A stretch of 64,000 nt of DNA from UBA2334 sp964396895. Lineage in GTDB: Bacteria > Pseudomonadota > Gammaproteobacteria > Burkholderiales > Burkholderiaceae_C. Shown in pieces: positions 52,958 through 61,634 of the stretch (the first letter of the stretch is position 1; each line of letters starts with the position of its first letter). The position numbers and the translations under genes are program-made. The notes beneath the pieces were generated by a model that saw nothing but the letters and a program-made list of their open reading frames with translations, was not told the DNA's origin and did no database searches. The stretch covers positions 15,744 to 79,743 of the forward strand of contig CAYNGJ010000019.1 of the NCBI GenBank assembly GCA_964396895.1. The letters are read 5' to 3'.

Positions 52958-54010
52958 ATGGCCGTGTGCCCTGCCCGGTGTTCACCTGTGTCAACCCCCC
53001 ATGCTGCCCACGCCACTGTGAACGCGCCTGCTCCCCCCACTCACGTTGCTGCACCACCATCACCCGGCGCTGCGCCCTCGCAGCGCACCCGGTTGACGTT
53101 GTATTTGGACCTGATTCGCTGGAACCGCCCCGCGGGCTGGTTGCTGCTGCTGTGGCCCACGCTCACCGCGTTGTGGCTGGCGGCCGGCGGATGGCCTGGC
53201 TGGCATTTGCTGTCCGTGTTTGTGCTCGGGACCGTCCTCATGCGCAGCGCGGGGTGCTGCATCAACGACGTGGCCGACCGCCACTTTGACCGCCATGTCA
53301 AGCGCACCGCCCAGCGGCCCATCACCAGTGGTGCGGTGTCGGTGGCCGAGGCGCTGTGGGTGGGGGCGGTGCTGGCCTTGCTGGCGCTGGGACTGGTAAT
53401 CACCACCAACGCGGCCACGGTGGCGCTGGCCGTGCCCGCGCTGCTGGTCACGCTGGCCTACCCCTACGCCAAGCGCTGGGTGTCCATGCCGCAGGCGGTG
53501 TTGGGGGTGGCGTTCAGCTTTGGCATACCGATGGCCTTCACGGCGGTGCAGGCCGGCCCCACCTGGCAACTCTGGTCGGGTTCGGCGTGGGGGAGCGGGC
53601 TGGTCTCGCAGGTGTGGCTGGCCTGGCGGGCCTTGCCGTTGTCCGTGGTGTGGCTGTTGGCGGGCAACCTGTGCTGGGTGCTGGCCTATGACACCGAGTA
53701 CGCCATGGTCGACCGGGACGACGACCTGAAGATTGGTATGAAAACCTCCGCCATCACCCTGGGCCGGTGGGATGTGCCGGTCATCATGGCGTGGTACGTG
53801 TTTTTTATGTTTTTTTGGGCTCTGGCGCTCAGTGGTGTTGAATGGTTTGCTATCTATGTCGCGGCCACGGTGCTGGCCGCCATCCAGGTGTTGTGGCACC
53901 ACCGCCTGATTCGGGCGCGAGAGCGGGACGGGTGTTTTCGCGCTTTTCGGGCCAACCACTGGCTGGGTTTCACCCTGTTTGCCGGGGCCGCGCTGGCGCT
54001 GTCCCTCTGA
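52958..54010 (+). CDS. ubiA: 4-hydroxybenzoate polyprenyltransferase UbiA
   Basis: 350 residues if the ATG at 52958 is used; a GTG at 53018 would give a shorter N-terminus nearer the usual 290. It prenylates 4-hydroxybenzoate in ubiquinone synthesis. Magnesium-pyrophosphate motifs are NDVADRHFD and MVDRDDDLKIGMKT. About eight membrane spans include ALLVTLAYPYAKRW and VFFMFFWALALSGVEWFAIYVA. The last of these is encoded by an AT-rich repeat copy, giving an unusually Phe-rich span. Directly follows oxyR, so co-transcription is likely. Confidence 0.93.
   Translation: MAVCPARCSPVSTPHAAHATVNAPAPPTHVAAPPSPGAAPSQRTRLTLYLDLIRWNRPAGWLLLLWPTLTALWLAAGGWPGWHLLSVFVLGTVLMRSAGCCINDVADRHFDRHVKRTAQRPITSGAVSVAEALWVGAVLALLALGLVITTNAATVALAVPALLVTLAYPYAKRWVSMPQAVLGVAFSFGIPMAFTAVQAGPTWQLWSGSAWGSGLVSQVWLAWRALPLSVVWLLAGNLCWVLAYDTEYAMVDRDDDLKIGMKTSAITLGRWDVPVIMAWYVFFMFFWALALSGVEWFAIYVAATVLAAIQVLWHHRLIRARERDGCFRAFRANHWLGFTLFAGAALALSL
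53801..53858 (-). repeat. AT-rich dispersed repeat, copy in ubiA
   Basis: Reverse orientation: GTTTTTTTGGGCTCTG, GCGCTC at 53825-53830, 18 bases, GCTA at 53849-53852. Translated as FMFFWALALSGVEWFAIY, part of a membrane span. It is read in a different frame from the similarly oriented copies in putA and recG. Confidence 0.75.
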
Positions 54011-54034
54011 CGCCACAGCGGCGCCGTGGATGGC

Positions 54035-54871
54035 TCAGCCCCCGAATTCTTGGCCCAATTCCTGGGCGCGCTGCGCTGCGGCCTGCATGGCTTGTATGAA
54101 ATGTGTTTTCACCTGGGTGGCCTCCAGGTGGGTCAACGCGGCGTGGGTCGTGCCGCCTTTGGAGGTGACGCGCTGCCGCAGGATTTCGGGCGGTTCGTTC
54201 GACGCTTGCGCCAGGGCGGAAGCACCCACGAACGTGGTCACCGCCAGCTGGTGGGCAGCGGTCACTGGCAAGCCCATGGCCGCGCCCGCCTGTGTCATGG
54301 CCTCAATGAAATAAAACACGTAGGCTGGTCCCGAGCCGGACAGTGCGGTGACGGTATCGAGCTGCTGTTCTTGGTCCAGCCAGAGCAACTGCCCGGTGGG
54401 TGCCAGCACCTCTTGCACGCGCAGGCGCTCGGCGGGCTGCACGGCGGGGCGGGCATACAGACCGGTCATGCCTTGGCCCACCAGCGCGGGGGTGTTGGGC
54501 ATGGCGCGCACCACCCGTTCGGTGGCCAGCCACTGGGCAATGCTGTCACTGGTGATGCCGGCGGCCACGCTCAGGTGCAGGGCGTGTGGGGTCCAGGGGC
54601 GGCAAGCATTGGCCGCATCTTTGAAGCTCTGGGGCTTGACCGCCCATACCACCAGCTCGCAGGACGCGAGCTGCGGACCGGCTTCGGACAGTGCCACCAG
54701 TCCAAACTGCTCGTTGAGCCGTGTGCGCTGTTCATCCCATGGTTCTACCACCTGAATCAAGGCGCTGGGCCAACCCTGGCGCATCAGGCCACCGATGATG
54801 GCACTGGCCATGTTGCCGCCTCCAATGAAGGCAATCGACGTATGGGGGAGGGGAGTGGCGTCTGGTGTCAT
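54035..54871 (-). CDS. proC: Pyrroline-5-carboxylate reductase
   Basis: 278 residues from the ATG at 54871. N-terminal Rossmann IAFIGGGNMASAIIGGLM (about 13-30), then VVWAVKPQSFKD, VRAMPNTPALVGQGMTGL and the C-terminal DTVTALSGSGPAYVFYFIEAM with KGGTTHAALTHLE. It makes proline from P5C using NAD(P)H, opposite to putA. It is divergent from the ribosomal operon that starts at rplN and separates it from the upstream ribosomal genes expected in this order. Confidence 0.96.
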   Translation of the reverse strand: MTPDATPLPHTSIAFIGGGNMASAIIGGLMRQGWPSALIQVVEPWDEQRTRLNEQFGLVALSEAGPQLASCELVVWAVKPQSFKDAANACRPWTPHALHLSVAAGITSDSIAQWLATERVVRAMPNTPALVGQGMTGLYARPAVQPAERLRVQEVLAPTGQLLWLDQEQQLDTVTALSGSGPAYVFYFIEAMTQAGAAMGLPVTAAHQLAVTTFVGASALAQASNEPPEILRQRVTSKGGTTHAALTHLEATQVKTHFIQAMQAAAQRAQELGQEFGG

Positions 54872-54966
54872 GGTTTGCAGTGGCGGGCGGGGTGTTGAAA
54901 GGAGCAGCCCAAGACTGTAGCCAAACTCGCGAAGTACCGAGGTGTTGCAGGCGTGCAAAATAGGTG

Positions 54967-54996
54967 TTGACATGGTGAAATCCCTCATGCCATAAT
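54967..54996 (+). promoter_or_regulatory. Promoter of the rplN ribosomal operon
   Basis: TTGACA at 54967-54972 (consensus), 18-base spacer, CATAAT at 54991-54996. Transcription would start near 55003 and give a leader of about 150 bases before rplN. Confidence 0.75.
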
Positions 54997-55049
54997 TCTT
55001 GGCTCCGCTTTTCTTGGGCGGTGCTTGGCTTTTTCAACCCAGGGGGTCA

Positions 55050-55079
55050 CCAGGTTTGGCGAATTCGCGCAAAGCCTGG
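55050..55079 (+). promoter_or_regulatory. Leader hairpin before rplN
   Basis: CCAGG-TTTG pairs with CAAA-g-CCTGG around a self-complementary GCGAATTCGC. The stem lies in the 150-base leader of the ribosomal operon. It could be an autoregulatory target for a ribosomal protein, as S8 is in the spc operon of E. coli, but this exact structure is not one I recognise. Confidence 0.5.
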
Positions 55080-55153
55080 TCACAACGACGGGACCAAGAC
55101 TGATCGCTCCTTGCCATGGTGGTGAGGGGGATTCAAGTTGGGACTTAAATCAA

Positions 55154-55522
55154 ATGATTCAAACGCAATCTCGACTCGATGTTGCTGACAACACGGGCGC
55201 CAAGTCTGTGATGTGCATCAAGGTGCTGGGTGGTTCCAAGCGCCGCTACGCCAGCGTGGGCGACATCATCAAGGTGAGCATCAAAGAAGCTGCTCCCCGT
55301 GGCCGCGTCAAAAAAGGTGAGGTCTACAGTGCTGTGGTGGTTCGCACCGCCAAAGGCATTCGTCGCCCCGATGGCGCGCTCATCAAATTTGATGGCAACG
55401 CCGCCGTGTTGCTCAACGCCAAGCTCGAGCCCATCGGCACGCGCATTTTTGGCCCCGTGACGCGTGAACTGCGCACCGAGAAGTTCATGAAGATCGTGTC
55501 CCTGGCACCTGAAGTTCTCTGA
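55154..55522 (+). CDS. rplN: 50S ribosomal protein L14
   Basis: 122 residues, full length. MIQTQSRLDVADNTGAKSVMCIKVLGGSKRRYA is the universal L14 start, and GSRIFGPVTREL-type motifs follow (GTRIFGPVTRELR). L14 lies at the subunit interface. First gene of the operon here; rpsQ, normally upstream, is not in the window. Confidence 0.98.
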   Translation: MIQTQSRLDVADNTGAKSVMCIKVLGGSKRRYASVGDIIKVSIKEAAPRGRVKKGEVYSAVVVRTAKGIRRPDGALIKFDGNAAVLLNAKLEPIGTRIFGPVTRELRTEKFMKIVSLAPEVL

Positions 55523-55531
55523 GGTTTCGAC

Positions 55532-55852
55532 ATGAACAAAATCATCAAAGGTGACGAGGTCATCGTCATTACGGGCCGAGACAAGGGCAAGCGCGGCAAG
55601 GTTGTACTGCGTGCCGACGAAGACCATGTGGTGGTCGAAGGCATCAATGTGGTCAAGAAGCATGCCAAGCCCAATCCCATGAAGGGCATTGCGGGCGGCA
55701 TCATCAACAAGACCATGCCCATCCAACAGTCCAACGTGGCCATTTTCAATGCCACCACAGGCAAAGCTGACCGCGTGGGCATCAAACAATTGGCCGATGG
55801 CAAGAAGGTTCGCGTCTTCAAGTCCAGCGGTGAAGAAATTAAGGTGGCATGA
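55532..55852 (+). CDS. rplX: 50S ribosomal protein L24
   Basis: 106 residues with the KOW motif GDEVIVITGRDKGKRGKVV near residues 8-26. An assembly initiator of the 50S subunit. Starts 9 bases after rplN; its stop overlaps the region of the rplE start. Confidence 0.98.
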   Translation: MNKIIKGDEVIVITGRDKGKRGKVVLRADEDHVVVEGINVVKKHAKPNPMKGIAGGIINKTMPIQQSNVAIFNATTGKADRVGIKQLADGKKVRVFKSSGEEIKVA

Positions 55853-55854
55853 AC

Positions 55855-56394
55855 ATGACACGCTTGCAAGATCAATTCCGCGACACCATTGCGCCCAGCC
55901 TGATTGAAAAATTTGGCTACAAGTCACCCATGCAGGTGCCCCGCATCACCAAGATCACACTGAACATGGGTGTGAGCGAAGCGGTGGCCGACAAGAAGGT
56001 CATGGACAACGCTGTGTCCGACCTCACCAAAATCGCTGGCCAAAAACCGGTGGTCACCAAGGCCCGCAAGGCCATCGCTGGTTTCAAAATCCGTGAAGGG
56101 CAAGCCATCGGCTGCATGGTGACACTGCGTGGTCGTCAGATGTACGAATTCCTGGACCGTTTCGTGACCGTGGCTCTGCCCCGCGTCCGCGACTTCCGTG
56201 GTATCTCCGGTCGTTCATTTGATGGCCGCGGCAACTACAACGTCGGCGTGAAAGAGCAGATCATTTTCCCCGAGATCGAGTACGACAAGGTTGATGCACT
56301 GCGTGGCATGAACATCAGCATCACGACCACCGCCAAGTCCGACGAGGAGTGCAAAGCACTGTTGGCTGGTTTCCGTTTCCCCTTCAAGAACTGA
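55855..56394 (+). CDS. rplE: 50S ribosomal protein L5
   Basis: 179 residues from the ATG at 55855, giving the standard MTRLQ start; an ATG six bases earlier overlaps rplX. MQVPRITKITLNMGVSEAV, VTKARKAIAGFKIREG and DFRGISGRSFDGRGNYNVGVKEQIIFPEI identify L5, which binds 5S rRNA. Confidence 0.98.
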   Translation: MTRLQDQFRDTIAPSLIEKFGYKSPMQVPRITKITLNMGVSEAVADKKVMDNAVSDLTKIAGQKPVVTKARKAIAGFKIREGQAIGCMVTLRGRQMYEFLDRFVTVALPRVRDFRGISGRSFDGRGNYNVGVKEQIIFPEIEYDKVDALRGMNISITTTAKSDEECKALLAGFRFPFKN

Positions 56395-56402
56395 GGTAGC
56401 GC

Positions 56403-56708
56403 GTGGCAAAACAAGCTTTACTCCAGCGTGAACTCAAGCGCGCGCAACTCGCCGCCAAGTTCGCCAAGAAATACGCCGAACTGAAGTCTGCATCCAAAGA
56501 TGCAAAACTGTCAGATGAAGAACGTGATGCTGCCCGGTTGGCTTTGCAAAAGCTGCCCCGCAACGCAAACCCCACGCGTCAACGCAACCGCTGCGAAATC
56601 ACCGGTCGCCCCCGTGGTACGTACCGCCAGTTTGGTCTGGCACGTGCCAAAGTTCGTGAATTGGCTTTTGCTGGGGACATTCCCGGCATGACCAAGGCCA
56701 GCTGGTAA
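56403..56708 (+). CDS. rpsN: 30S ribosomal protein S14
   Basis: 101 residues starting at GTG 56403. The long, zinc-free (C-minus) type: RNRCEITGRPRGTYRQFGLARAKVRELAFAGDIPGMTKASW has a single Cys. Starts eight bases after rplE. Confidence 0.97.
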   Translation: MAKQALLQRELKRAQLAAKFAKKYAELKSASKDAKLSDEERDAARLALQKLPRNANPTRQRNRCEITGRPRGTYRQFGLARAKVRELAFAGDIPGMTKASW

Positions 56709-56726
56709 GCCCTAGGAGAACCACAA

Positions 56727-57122
56727 ATGAGCATGAGTGATCCTATCGCCGATATGCTGACACGCATTCGGAATGCACAGATGGTCCAAAAAGCCTCTGT
56801 CAGCCTGCCCTCTTCCAAGGTCAAAGTCGCCATTGCCCAAGTCCTGAAGGACGAGGGTTACATCGACGGTTTCCAGGTGAAAACCGCTGAGGGCAAATCT
56901 GAACTTGAAATTACCCTCAAGTACTACGCTGGTCGTTCGGTCATTGAGCGCATTGAGCGCGTCAGCCGTCCTGGTTTGCGGATCTACAAAGGCCGCAACG
57001 CCATCCCTCAGGTCATGAACGGCCTCGGTGTGGCCATTGTGACCACCCCCCGTGGTGTCATGACCGATCGCAAGGCTCGCGCCGAGGGTGTCGGTGGTGA
57101 AGTTTTGTGTTACGTCGCCTGA
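56727..57122 (+). CDS. rpsH: 30S ribosomal protein S8
   Basis: 131 residues, MSMSDPIADMLTRIRNAQ at the start and GVAIVTTPRGVMTDRKARAEGVGGEVLCYVA at the end. Binds the central domain of 16S rRNA and, in enterobacteria, represses the spc operon mRNA. AGGAG precedes the ATG. Confidence 0.98.
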   Translation: MSMSDPIADMLTRIRNAQMVQKASVSLPSSKVKVAIAQVLKDEGYIDGFQVKTAEGKSELEITLKYYAGRSVIERIERVSRPGLRIYKGRNAIPQVMNGLGVAIVTTPRGVMTDRKARAEGVGGEVLCYVA

Positions 57123-57147
57123 CGCAGGGCATTGAGGAGAAAACTGA

Positions 57148-57681
57148 ATGTCTCGTGTAGCGAAAATGGCCGTCAACGTTCCCCAGGGTGTGGACGTGAC
57201 AGTCAAGGCCGATTGCATTGCCGTCAAAGGCGCACTGGGTGCGCTGGAAGTCGCGCAAAACGGTCTTGTCAAGGTTGAACTGAACACCAACGCGCTGTCT
57301 TTCACGCCAGCCGACAGCTCCCGCGAAGCCGATGCCATGTCTGGCACCCTTCGCCAGCTGGTGGGCAACATGGTGTTGGGCGTCAGCAAGGGTTTTGAGC
57401 GCAAGTTGACGCTGATCGGCGTGGGTTACAAAGCCCAAGCCCAAGGCGCCAAGCTCAACCTGACCGTGGGTTACTCACACCCCGTGGTGTTTGACATGCC
57501 TGCTGGCATCAAGGTGGAAACACCTACCCCGACGGAAATCCTGATCAAGGGCTCCGATCGCCAGCGCGTGGGTCAGATTGCCGCCGAAGTCCGGGCTGTT
57601 CGTCCGCCAGAGCCCTATAAAGGCAAAGGCATCCGTTATTCGGACGAAAAAGTCACGATCAAAGAAACCAAGAAGAAATAA
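57148..57681 (+). CDS. rplF: 50S ribosomal protein L6
   Basis: 177 residues with two similar beta-alpha domains. KLTLIGVGYKAQAQGAKLNLTVGYSHPV and RPPEPYKGKGIRYSDEKVTIKETKKK are diagnostic. Located near the GTPase-associated centre of the 50S subunit. Confidence 0.98.
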   Translation: MSRVAKMAVNVPQGVDVTVKADCIAVKGALGALEVAQNGLVKVELNTNALSFTPADSSREADAMSGTLRQLVGNMVLGVSKGFERKLTLIGVGYKAQAQGAKLNLTVGYSHPVVFDMPAGIKVETPTPTEILIKGSDRQRVGQIAAEVRAVRPPEPYKGKGIRYSDEKVTIKETKKK

Positions 57682-57692
57682 GGACTGGGATC

Positions 57693-58058
57693 ATGTTGAC
57701 CAAAAAAGAGCAACGTCTCCGTCGTGCACGCCAAACTCGCGTCCGCATCGCACAGCAGTCAGCCGTGCGCCTGACGGTGAACCGCACCAATCTTCACATC
57801 TATGCCAACGTCATCTCTGGCGACGGCACTCGCGTGCTGGCTTCTGCCTCTACCGTGGAAGCCGAAGTTCGTGCCCAAATCGGCGCAGCCGGCAAAGGTG
57901 GCAACAAAGCCGCTGCTGACTTGGTTGGCAAGCGCATTGCTGAAAAAGCAAAAGCTGCGGGTGTTGAAAAGGTGGCGTTTGACCGTGCTGGTTTCGCCTA
58001 CCACGGTCGTGTCAAGGCACTCGCAGATGCAGCCCGGGAAGCCGGTCTTCAGTTCTGA
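57693..58058 (+). CDS. rplR: 50S ribosomal protein L18
   Basis: 121 residues, MLTKKEQRLRRARQTRVRIAQQSAVRLTVNRTNLHIYANVI start and VAFDRAGFAYHGRVKALADAAREAGLQF end. Binds 5S rRNA together with L5. Confidence 0.98.
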   Translation: MLTKKEQRLRRARQTRVRIAQQSAVRLTVNRTNLHIYANVISGDGTRVLASASTVEAEVRAQIGAAGKGGNKAAADLVGKRIAEKAKAAGVEKVAFDRAGFAYHGRVKALADAAREAGLQF

Positions 58059-58075
58059 TCACAAGGAATACAGAA

Positions 58076-58594
58076 ATGGCTAAATTCCAGGCAAAAGCTC
58101 AGGGTGACGCTCCTGAAGACGGTTTGCGCGAAAAAATGATCGCGATCAACCGCGTGACCAAAGTGGTCAAGGGCGGTCGCATTTTGGGTTTCGCAGCCCT
58201 GACAGTGGTGGGTGACGGCGATGGCAAAGTTGGCATGGGCAAAGGCAAGGCACGTGAAGTGCCCGTGGCCGTGCAAAAAGCCATGGAGCAGGCACGTCGC
58301 AACCTGATCAAGGTGTCGTTGAAAAACGGTTCGCTGCACCACGCTGTGCATGGCGAGCACGGTGCTTCCAACGTCATGATGCTGCCCGCCTCCAAGGGTA
58401 CCGGCATCATCGCTGGTGGCCCCATGCGTGCTGTTTTCGAGGTGTTGGGCATCACCGACGTGGTTGCCAAGAGCCATGGCTCCAGCAACCCTTACAACTT
58501 GGTTCGCGCCACGTTGGATGCGCTGAAGAACTCCACCACCCCCTCAGACATCGCCGCCAAGCGCGGAAAGTCTGTGGAAGACATTTTTAATTGA
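58076..58594 (+). CDS. rpsE: 30S ribosomal protein S5
   Basis: 172 residues. REKMIAINRVTKVVKGGRILGFAALTVVGDGDGKVGMGKGKAREVPVAVQKA is the double-stranded RNA-binding S5 core; SSNPYNLVRATLDAL is near the end. Helps decoding accuracy. Confidence 0.98.
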   Translation: MAKFQAKAQGDAPEDGLREKMIAINRVTKVVKGGRILGFAALTVVGDGDGKVGMGKGKAREVPVAVQKAMEQARRNLIKVSLKNGSLHHAVHGEHGASNVMMLPASKGTGIIAGGPMRAVFEVLGITDVVAKSHGSSNPYNLVRATLDALKNSTTPSDIAAKRGKSVEDIFN

Positions 58595-58605
58595 GGAGCG
58601 TTGCA

Positions 58606-58788
58606 ATGACAACCCCTACCACTGTCAAAGTGAAGCTGGTTCGCAGCCCCATCGGCTGCAAGGAATCCCACCGCGCCACGGTGCGCGGCTTGGGCTTGCG
58701 CAAACTGAACAGCGTCAGCGAACTCCAGGATACCCCTGCGGTGCGCGGCATGATCAACAAGATCAGCTACCTGATCGCGATCGTTTAA
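58606..58788 (+). CDS. rpmD: 50S ribosomal protein L30
   Basis: 60 residues from the ATG at 58606 with GAGGAG upstream. VKLVRSPIGCKESHRATVRGLGLRKLNSV and PAVRGMINKISYLIAIV identify bacterial L30. Confidence 0.97.
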   Translation: MTTPTTVKVKLVRSPIGCKESHRATVRGLGLRKLNSVSELQDTPAVRGMINKISYLIAIV

Positions 58789-58800
58789 TCAAGGTTTACC

Positions 58801-59232
58801 ATGGAACTCAATACCATCAAGCCAGGCCAAGGCGCCAAACATGCCAAGCGCCGTGTCGGTCGCGGCATTGGCTCCGGTCTGGGAAAAACCGCTGGTCGCG
58901 GTCACAAGGGTCAAAAGTCCCGTGCGGGTGGCTACCACAAGGTGGGCTTCGAAGGCGGTCAGATGCCCATGCATCGCCGTTTGCCCAAGCGCGGTTTCAA
59001 GTCCCATCTCCTGCAGTTCAACGGTGAAGTCACGCTGAGTGACTTGGCCGCTCTGGGTGCCGGCGAGGTGGATCTGCTGTCGCTCAAGCAAGCTGGTTTG
59101 GTCGCTCAAATCGTCCGCAAGGTGAAGGTTGTCAACACTGGCACCATTTCCTCGGCCGTGGTGTTGAAAGACATCGCAGCGACAGCCGGTGCGCGCGCCG
59201 CCATCGAGGCAGCTGGCGGCTCCATCGCCTGA
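58801..59232 (+). CDS. rplO: 50S ribosomal protein L15
   Basis: 143 residues. MELNTIKPGQGAKHAKRRVGRGIGSGLGKTAGRGHKGQKSRAGG is the Gly/Arg/Lys-rich extension that threads into 23S rRNA. Thirteen bases after rpmD. Confidence 0.98.
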   Translation: MELNTIKPGQGAKHAKRRVGRGIGSGLGKTAGRGHKGQKSRAGGYHKVGFEGGQMPMHRRLPKRGFKSHLLQFNGEVTLSDLAALGAGEVDLLSLKQAGLVAQIVRKVKVVNTGTISSAVVLKDIAATAGARAAIEAAGGSIA

Positions 59233-59251
59233 ACACATCGACGGAACACAC

Positions 59252-60568
59252 GTGGCGACCAACAACTCCACCATAGCCAAGTCAGACAAGTACGGTGATT
59301 TACGTCGCCGTCTTGTGTTCTTGCTGCTTGCACTCGTTGTCTACCGGGTCGGTGCGCACATTCCCGTTCCTGGCATCGATCCAGTGCAGCTCACGCAACT
59401 GTTCAAATCGCAGGAAGGCGGCATATTGAGCTTGTTCAATATGTTTTCTGGTGGTGCATTGTCCCGGTTTGCCGTCTTTGCGTTGGGCATCATGCCGTAC
59501 ATTTCGGCTTCGATCATCATGCAGTTGGCCGGCTACGTCCTGCCCGCGTTTGAGCAGTTGAAGAAGGAAGGTGAGTCGGGTCGCCGCAAAATTACACAAT
59601 ACACCCGTTACGGCACAGTGGGGTTGGCGCTTTTCCAATCCTTGGGCATTGCCCTGGCGCTGGAAGGTACACCCGGGTTGGTTTTGGACCCAGGCTTCGT
59701 GTTTCGCATGACAACGGTGGTCAGTCTGACCGCTGGCACCATGTTTCTCATGTGGCTTGGTGAACAAATCACCGAGCGCGGACTGGGCAATGGGATCTCC
59801 ATTCTCATTTTCGCGAGCATCGCAGCGGGTTTGCCAAGTGCGATGGCGGGTTTGTTTGAGTTGGTGCGCACGGGTGCCATGAACATTTTGGCGTCGTTGT
59901 TCATCATCACATTGGTGGTGTTGGTCACCTACTTTGTGGTGTTTGTCGAGCGTGGACAGCGGAAAATCTTGGTCAACTATGCTCGTCGCCAGGTGGGCAA
60001 CAAGGTGTATGGTGGTCAGTCTTCGCACTTGCCTCTGAAGCTGAACATGGCCGGTGTGATTCCAGCCATCTTCGCGTCGTCCATCATTTTGTTGCCAGCC
60101 ACTGTGGTGGGTTGGTTCAGCACCGGTGACTCCATGCGTTGGTTGAAGGACATCGCGTCGGCCTTGACGCCTGGGCAGCCCATTTACGTAGGCTTGTACG
60201 GGGCGGCCATTGTGTTCTTTTGCTTTTTCTACACCGCACTGGTGTTCAACAGCAGGGAAACGGCCGACAACCTCAAGAAGAGCGGTGCTTTCATCCCTGG
60301 GATCCGTCCTGGAGATCAGACGGCCAGACACATTGATAAAATCTTGTCCCGTTTGACTTTCGCGGGTGCGATCTACATCACATTGGTGTGTTTGTTGCCA
60401 GAGTTCTTGATCTTGAAGTACAACGTGCCGTTCTATTTTGGCGGCACGTCACTGTTGATCATTGTGGTGGTGACCATGGATTTCATGGCACAAGTACAAA
60501 ACTACATGATGTCTCAGCAGTACGAGTCTCTGTTGAAGAAGGCCAATTTTAAAAGTGCTCAGCCGTGA
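59252..60568 (+). CDS. secY: Protein translocase subunit SecY
   Basis: 438 residues from GTG 59252, chosen because it gives the usual short cytoplasmic N-terminus before KYGDLRRRLVFLLLALVVYRVGAHIPVPGID. Ten membrane spans are visible. GMPYISASIIMQL-like motif (LGIMPYISASIIMQLAG), GNGISILIF, FVERGQRKILVNYARRQ and the C-terminal FMAQVQNYMMSQQYESLLKKANF mark SecY. Pore of the Sec channel in the inner membrane. The gap to rpmJ is 139 bases and contains no infA. Confidence 0.98.
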   Translation: MATNNSTIAKSDKYGDLRRRLVFLLLALVVYRVGAHIPVPGIDPVQLTQLFKSQEGGILSLFNMFSGGALSRFAVFALGIMPYISASIIMQLAGYVLPAFEQLKKEGESGRRKITQYTRYGTVGLALFQSLGIALALEGTPGLVLDPGFVFRMTTVVSLTAGTMFLMWLGEQITERGLGNGISILIFASIAAGLPSAMAGLFELVRTGAMNILASLFIITLVVLVTYFVVFVERGQRKILVNYARRQVGNKVYGGQSSHLPLKLNMAGVIPAIFASSIILLPATVVGWFSTGDSMRWLKDIASALTPGQPIYVGLYGAAIVFFCFFYTALVFNSRETADNLKKSGAFIPGIRPGDQTARHIDKILSRLTFAGAIYITLVCLLPEFLILKYNVPFYFGGTSLLIIVVVTMDFMAQVQNYMMSQQYESLLKKANFKSAQP

Positions 60569-60707
60569 GGCGTTGGTCGGACATTGAGTCCTGACTGTAG
60601 GGAATCCATCCAGGTTGACTGCCGCGGAGTGGCGTGCAGTGTGTTGTGTTTATCGCTTTGTCCATGTGTTTTGGCGAGGCCGTGATAGTTAAATTCAGGA
60701 GAATGCA

Positions 60708-60821
60708 ATGAGAGTTTCGGCTTCGGTCAAAAAAATGTGCCGCAACTGTAAAGTTATTCGGCGTAAAGGTGTGGTGCGCATCATCTGCACTGACCCGCGC
60801 CACAAGCAGCGTCAAGGCTGA
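60708..60821 (+). CDS. rpmJ: 50S ribosomal protein L36
   Basis: 37 residues: MRVSASVKKMCRNCKVIRRKG, then a zinc ribbon of Cys11-x2-Cys14 with Cys27 and His32. This is the zinc-binding type. AGGAG lies 7 bases upstream. It is too small for many gene finders. Confidence 0.96.
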   Translation: MRVSASVKKMCRNCKVIRRKGVVRIICTDPRHKQRQG

Positions 60822-60841
60822 TAGAGTTAAAGAGGACCATC

Positions 60842-61207
60842 ATGGCTCGTATTGCAGGTATCAACATTCCTCCGCACAAACACGCAGAAATCGGCCTCAC
60901 GGCTATTTTTGGTGTGGGTCGTACTCGCGCTCGTCAGATTTGCGAACAGTGCGGCATTGCGTATTCCAAAAAGATCAAAGATCTGACGGACGCCGAACTT
61001 GAAAAAGTTCGTGACCAGGTCAACACACTCACCATCGAGGGTGACCTGCGTCGTGAAACAACCATGAACATCAAGCGTTTGATGGACATCGGTTGCTACC
61101 GCGGGTTCCGTCATCGCCGTGGGCTGCCCCTGCGTGGTCAGCGCACCAAAACCAACGCCCGCACCCGCAAAGGACCTCGCAAAGCGGCCTTGGCGTTGAA
61201 GAAATAA
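60842..61207 (+). CDS. rpsM: 30S ribosomal protein S13
   Basis: 121 residues. MARIAGINIPPHKHAEIGLTAIFGVGRTRARQIC and RGFRHRRGLPLRGQRTKTNARTRKGPRK are the standard ends. Lies at the head of the 30S subunit touching the P-site tRNA. First of the alpha-type group rpsM-rpsK-rpsD-rpoA-rplQ. Confidence 0.98.
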   Translation: MARIAGINIPPHKHAEIGLTAIFGVGRTRARQICEQCGIAYSKKIKDLTDAELEKVRDQVNTLTIEGDLRRETTMNIKRLMDIGCYRGFRHRRGLPLRGQRTKTNARTRKGPRKAALALKK

Positions 61208-61224
61208 CTTACTGAAGGCTTTTC

Positions 61225-61629
61225 ATGGCTAAGCAACAATCCAGCTCTGCATCCGCGCGCGTGCGCAAGAAGGTGCGTAAGAACATTGCCGATGGCATTG
61301 CCCACGTGCACGCTTCTTTCAACAACACCATCATTACCATCACCGATCGTCAAGGCAATGCATTGTCTTGGGCCTCATCTGGTGGCCAGGGTTTTAAGGG
61401 CTCACGCAAGTCCACCCCTTTCGCAGCGCAGGTTGCGTCAGAAGTTGCAGGCCGTGCCGCCATTGATCAGGGCATTAAAAACTTGGATGTTGAGATCAAG
61501 GGACCAGGTCCTGGCCGTGAATCCTCTGTCCGTGCATTGGGCGCGCTGGGCATTCGCATCGTTTCCATTTCGGATGTGACCCCTGTTCCCCACAACGGCT
61601 GCCGCCCTCAAAAGCGCCGCCGTATCTGA
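61225..61629 (+). CDS. rpsK: 30S ribosomal protein S11
   Basis: 134 residues. VRKNIADGIAHVHASFNNTIITITDRQGNALSWASSGGQGFKGSRKSTPFAAQ and DVTPVPHNGCRPQKRRRI identify S11, which lines the platform near the mRNA exit. Confidence 0.98.
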   Translation: MAKQQSSSASARVRKKVRKNIADGIAHVHASFNNTIITITDRQGNALSWASSGGQGFKGSRKSTPFAAQVASEVAGRAAIDQGIKNLDVEIKGPGPGRESSVRALGALGIRIVSISDVTPVPHNGCRPQKRRRI

Positions 61630-61634
61630 GCGAC

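Noticed and set aside
60569..60707. Search for infA or a small gene between secY and rpmJ
   Set aside because: No frame has an IF-1 start or RNA-binding motif, and no other ribosome-binding site is visible except that of rpmJ.
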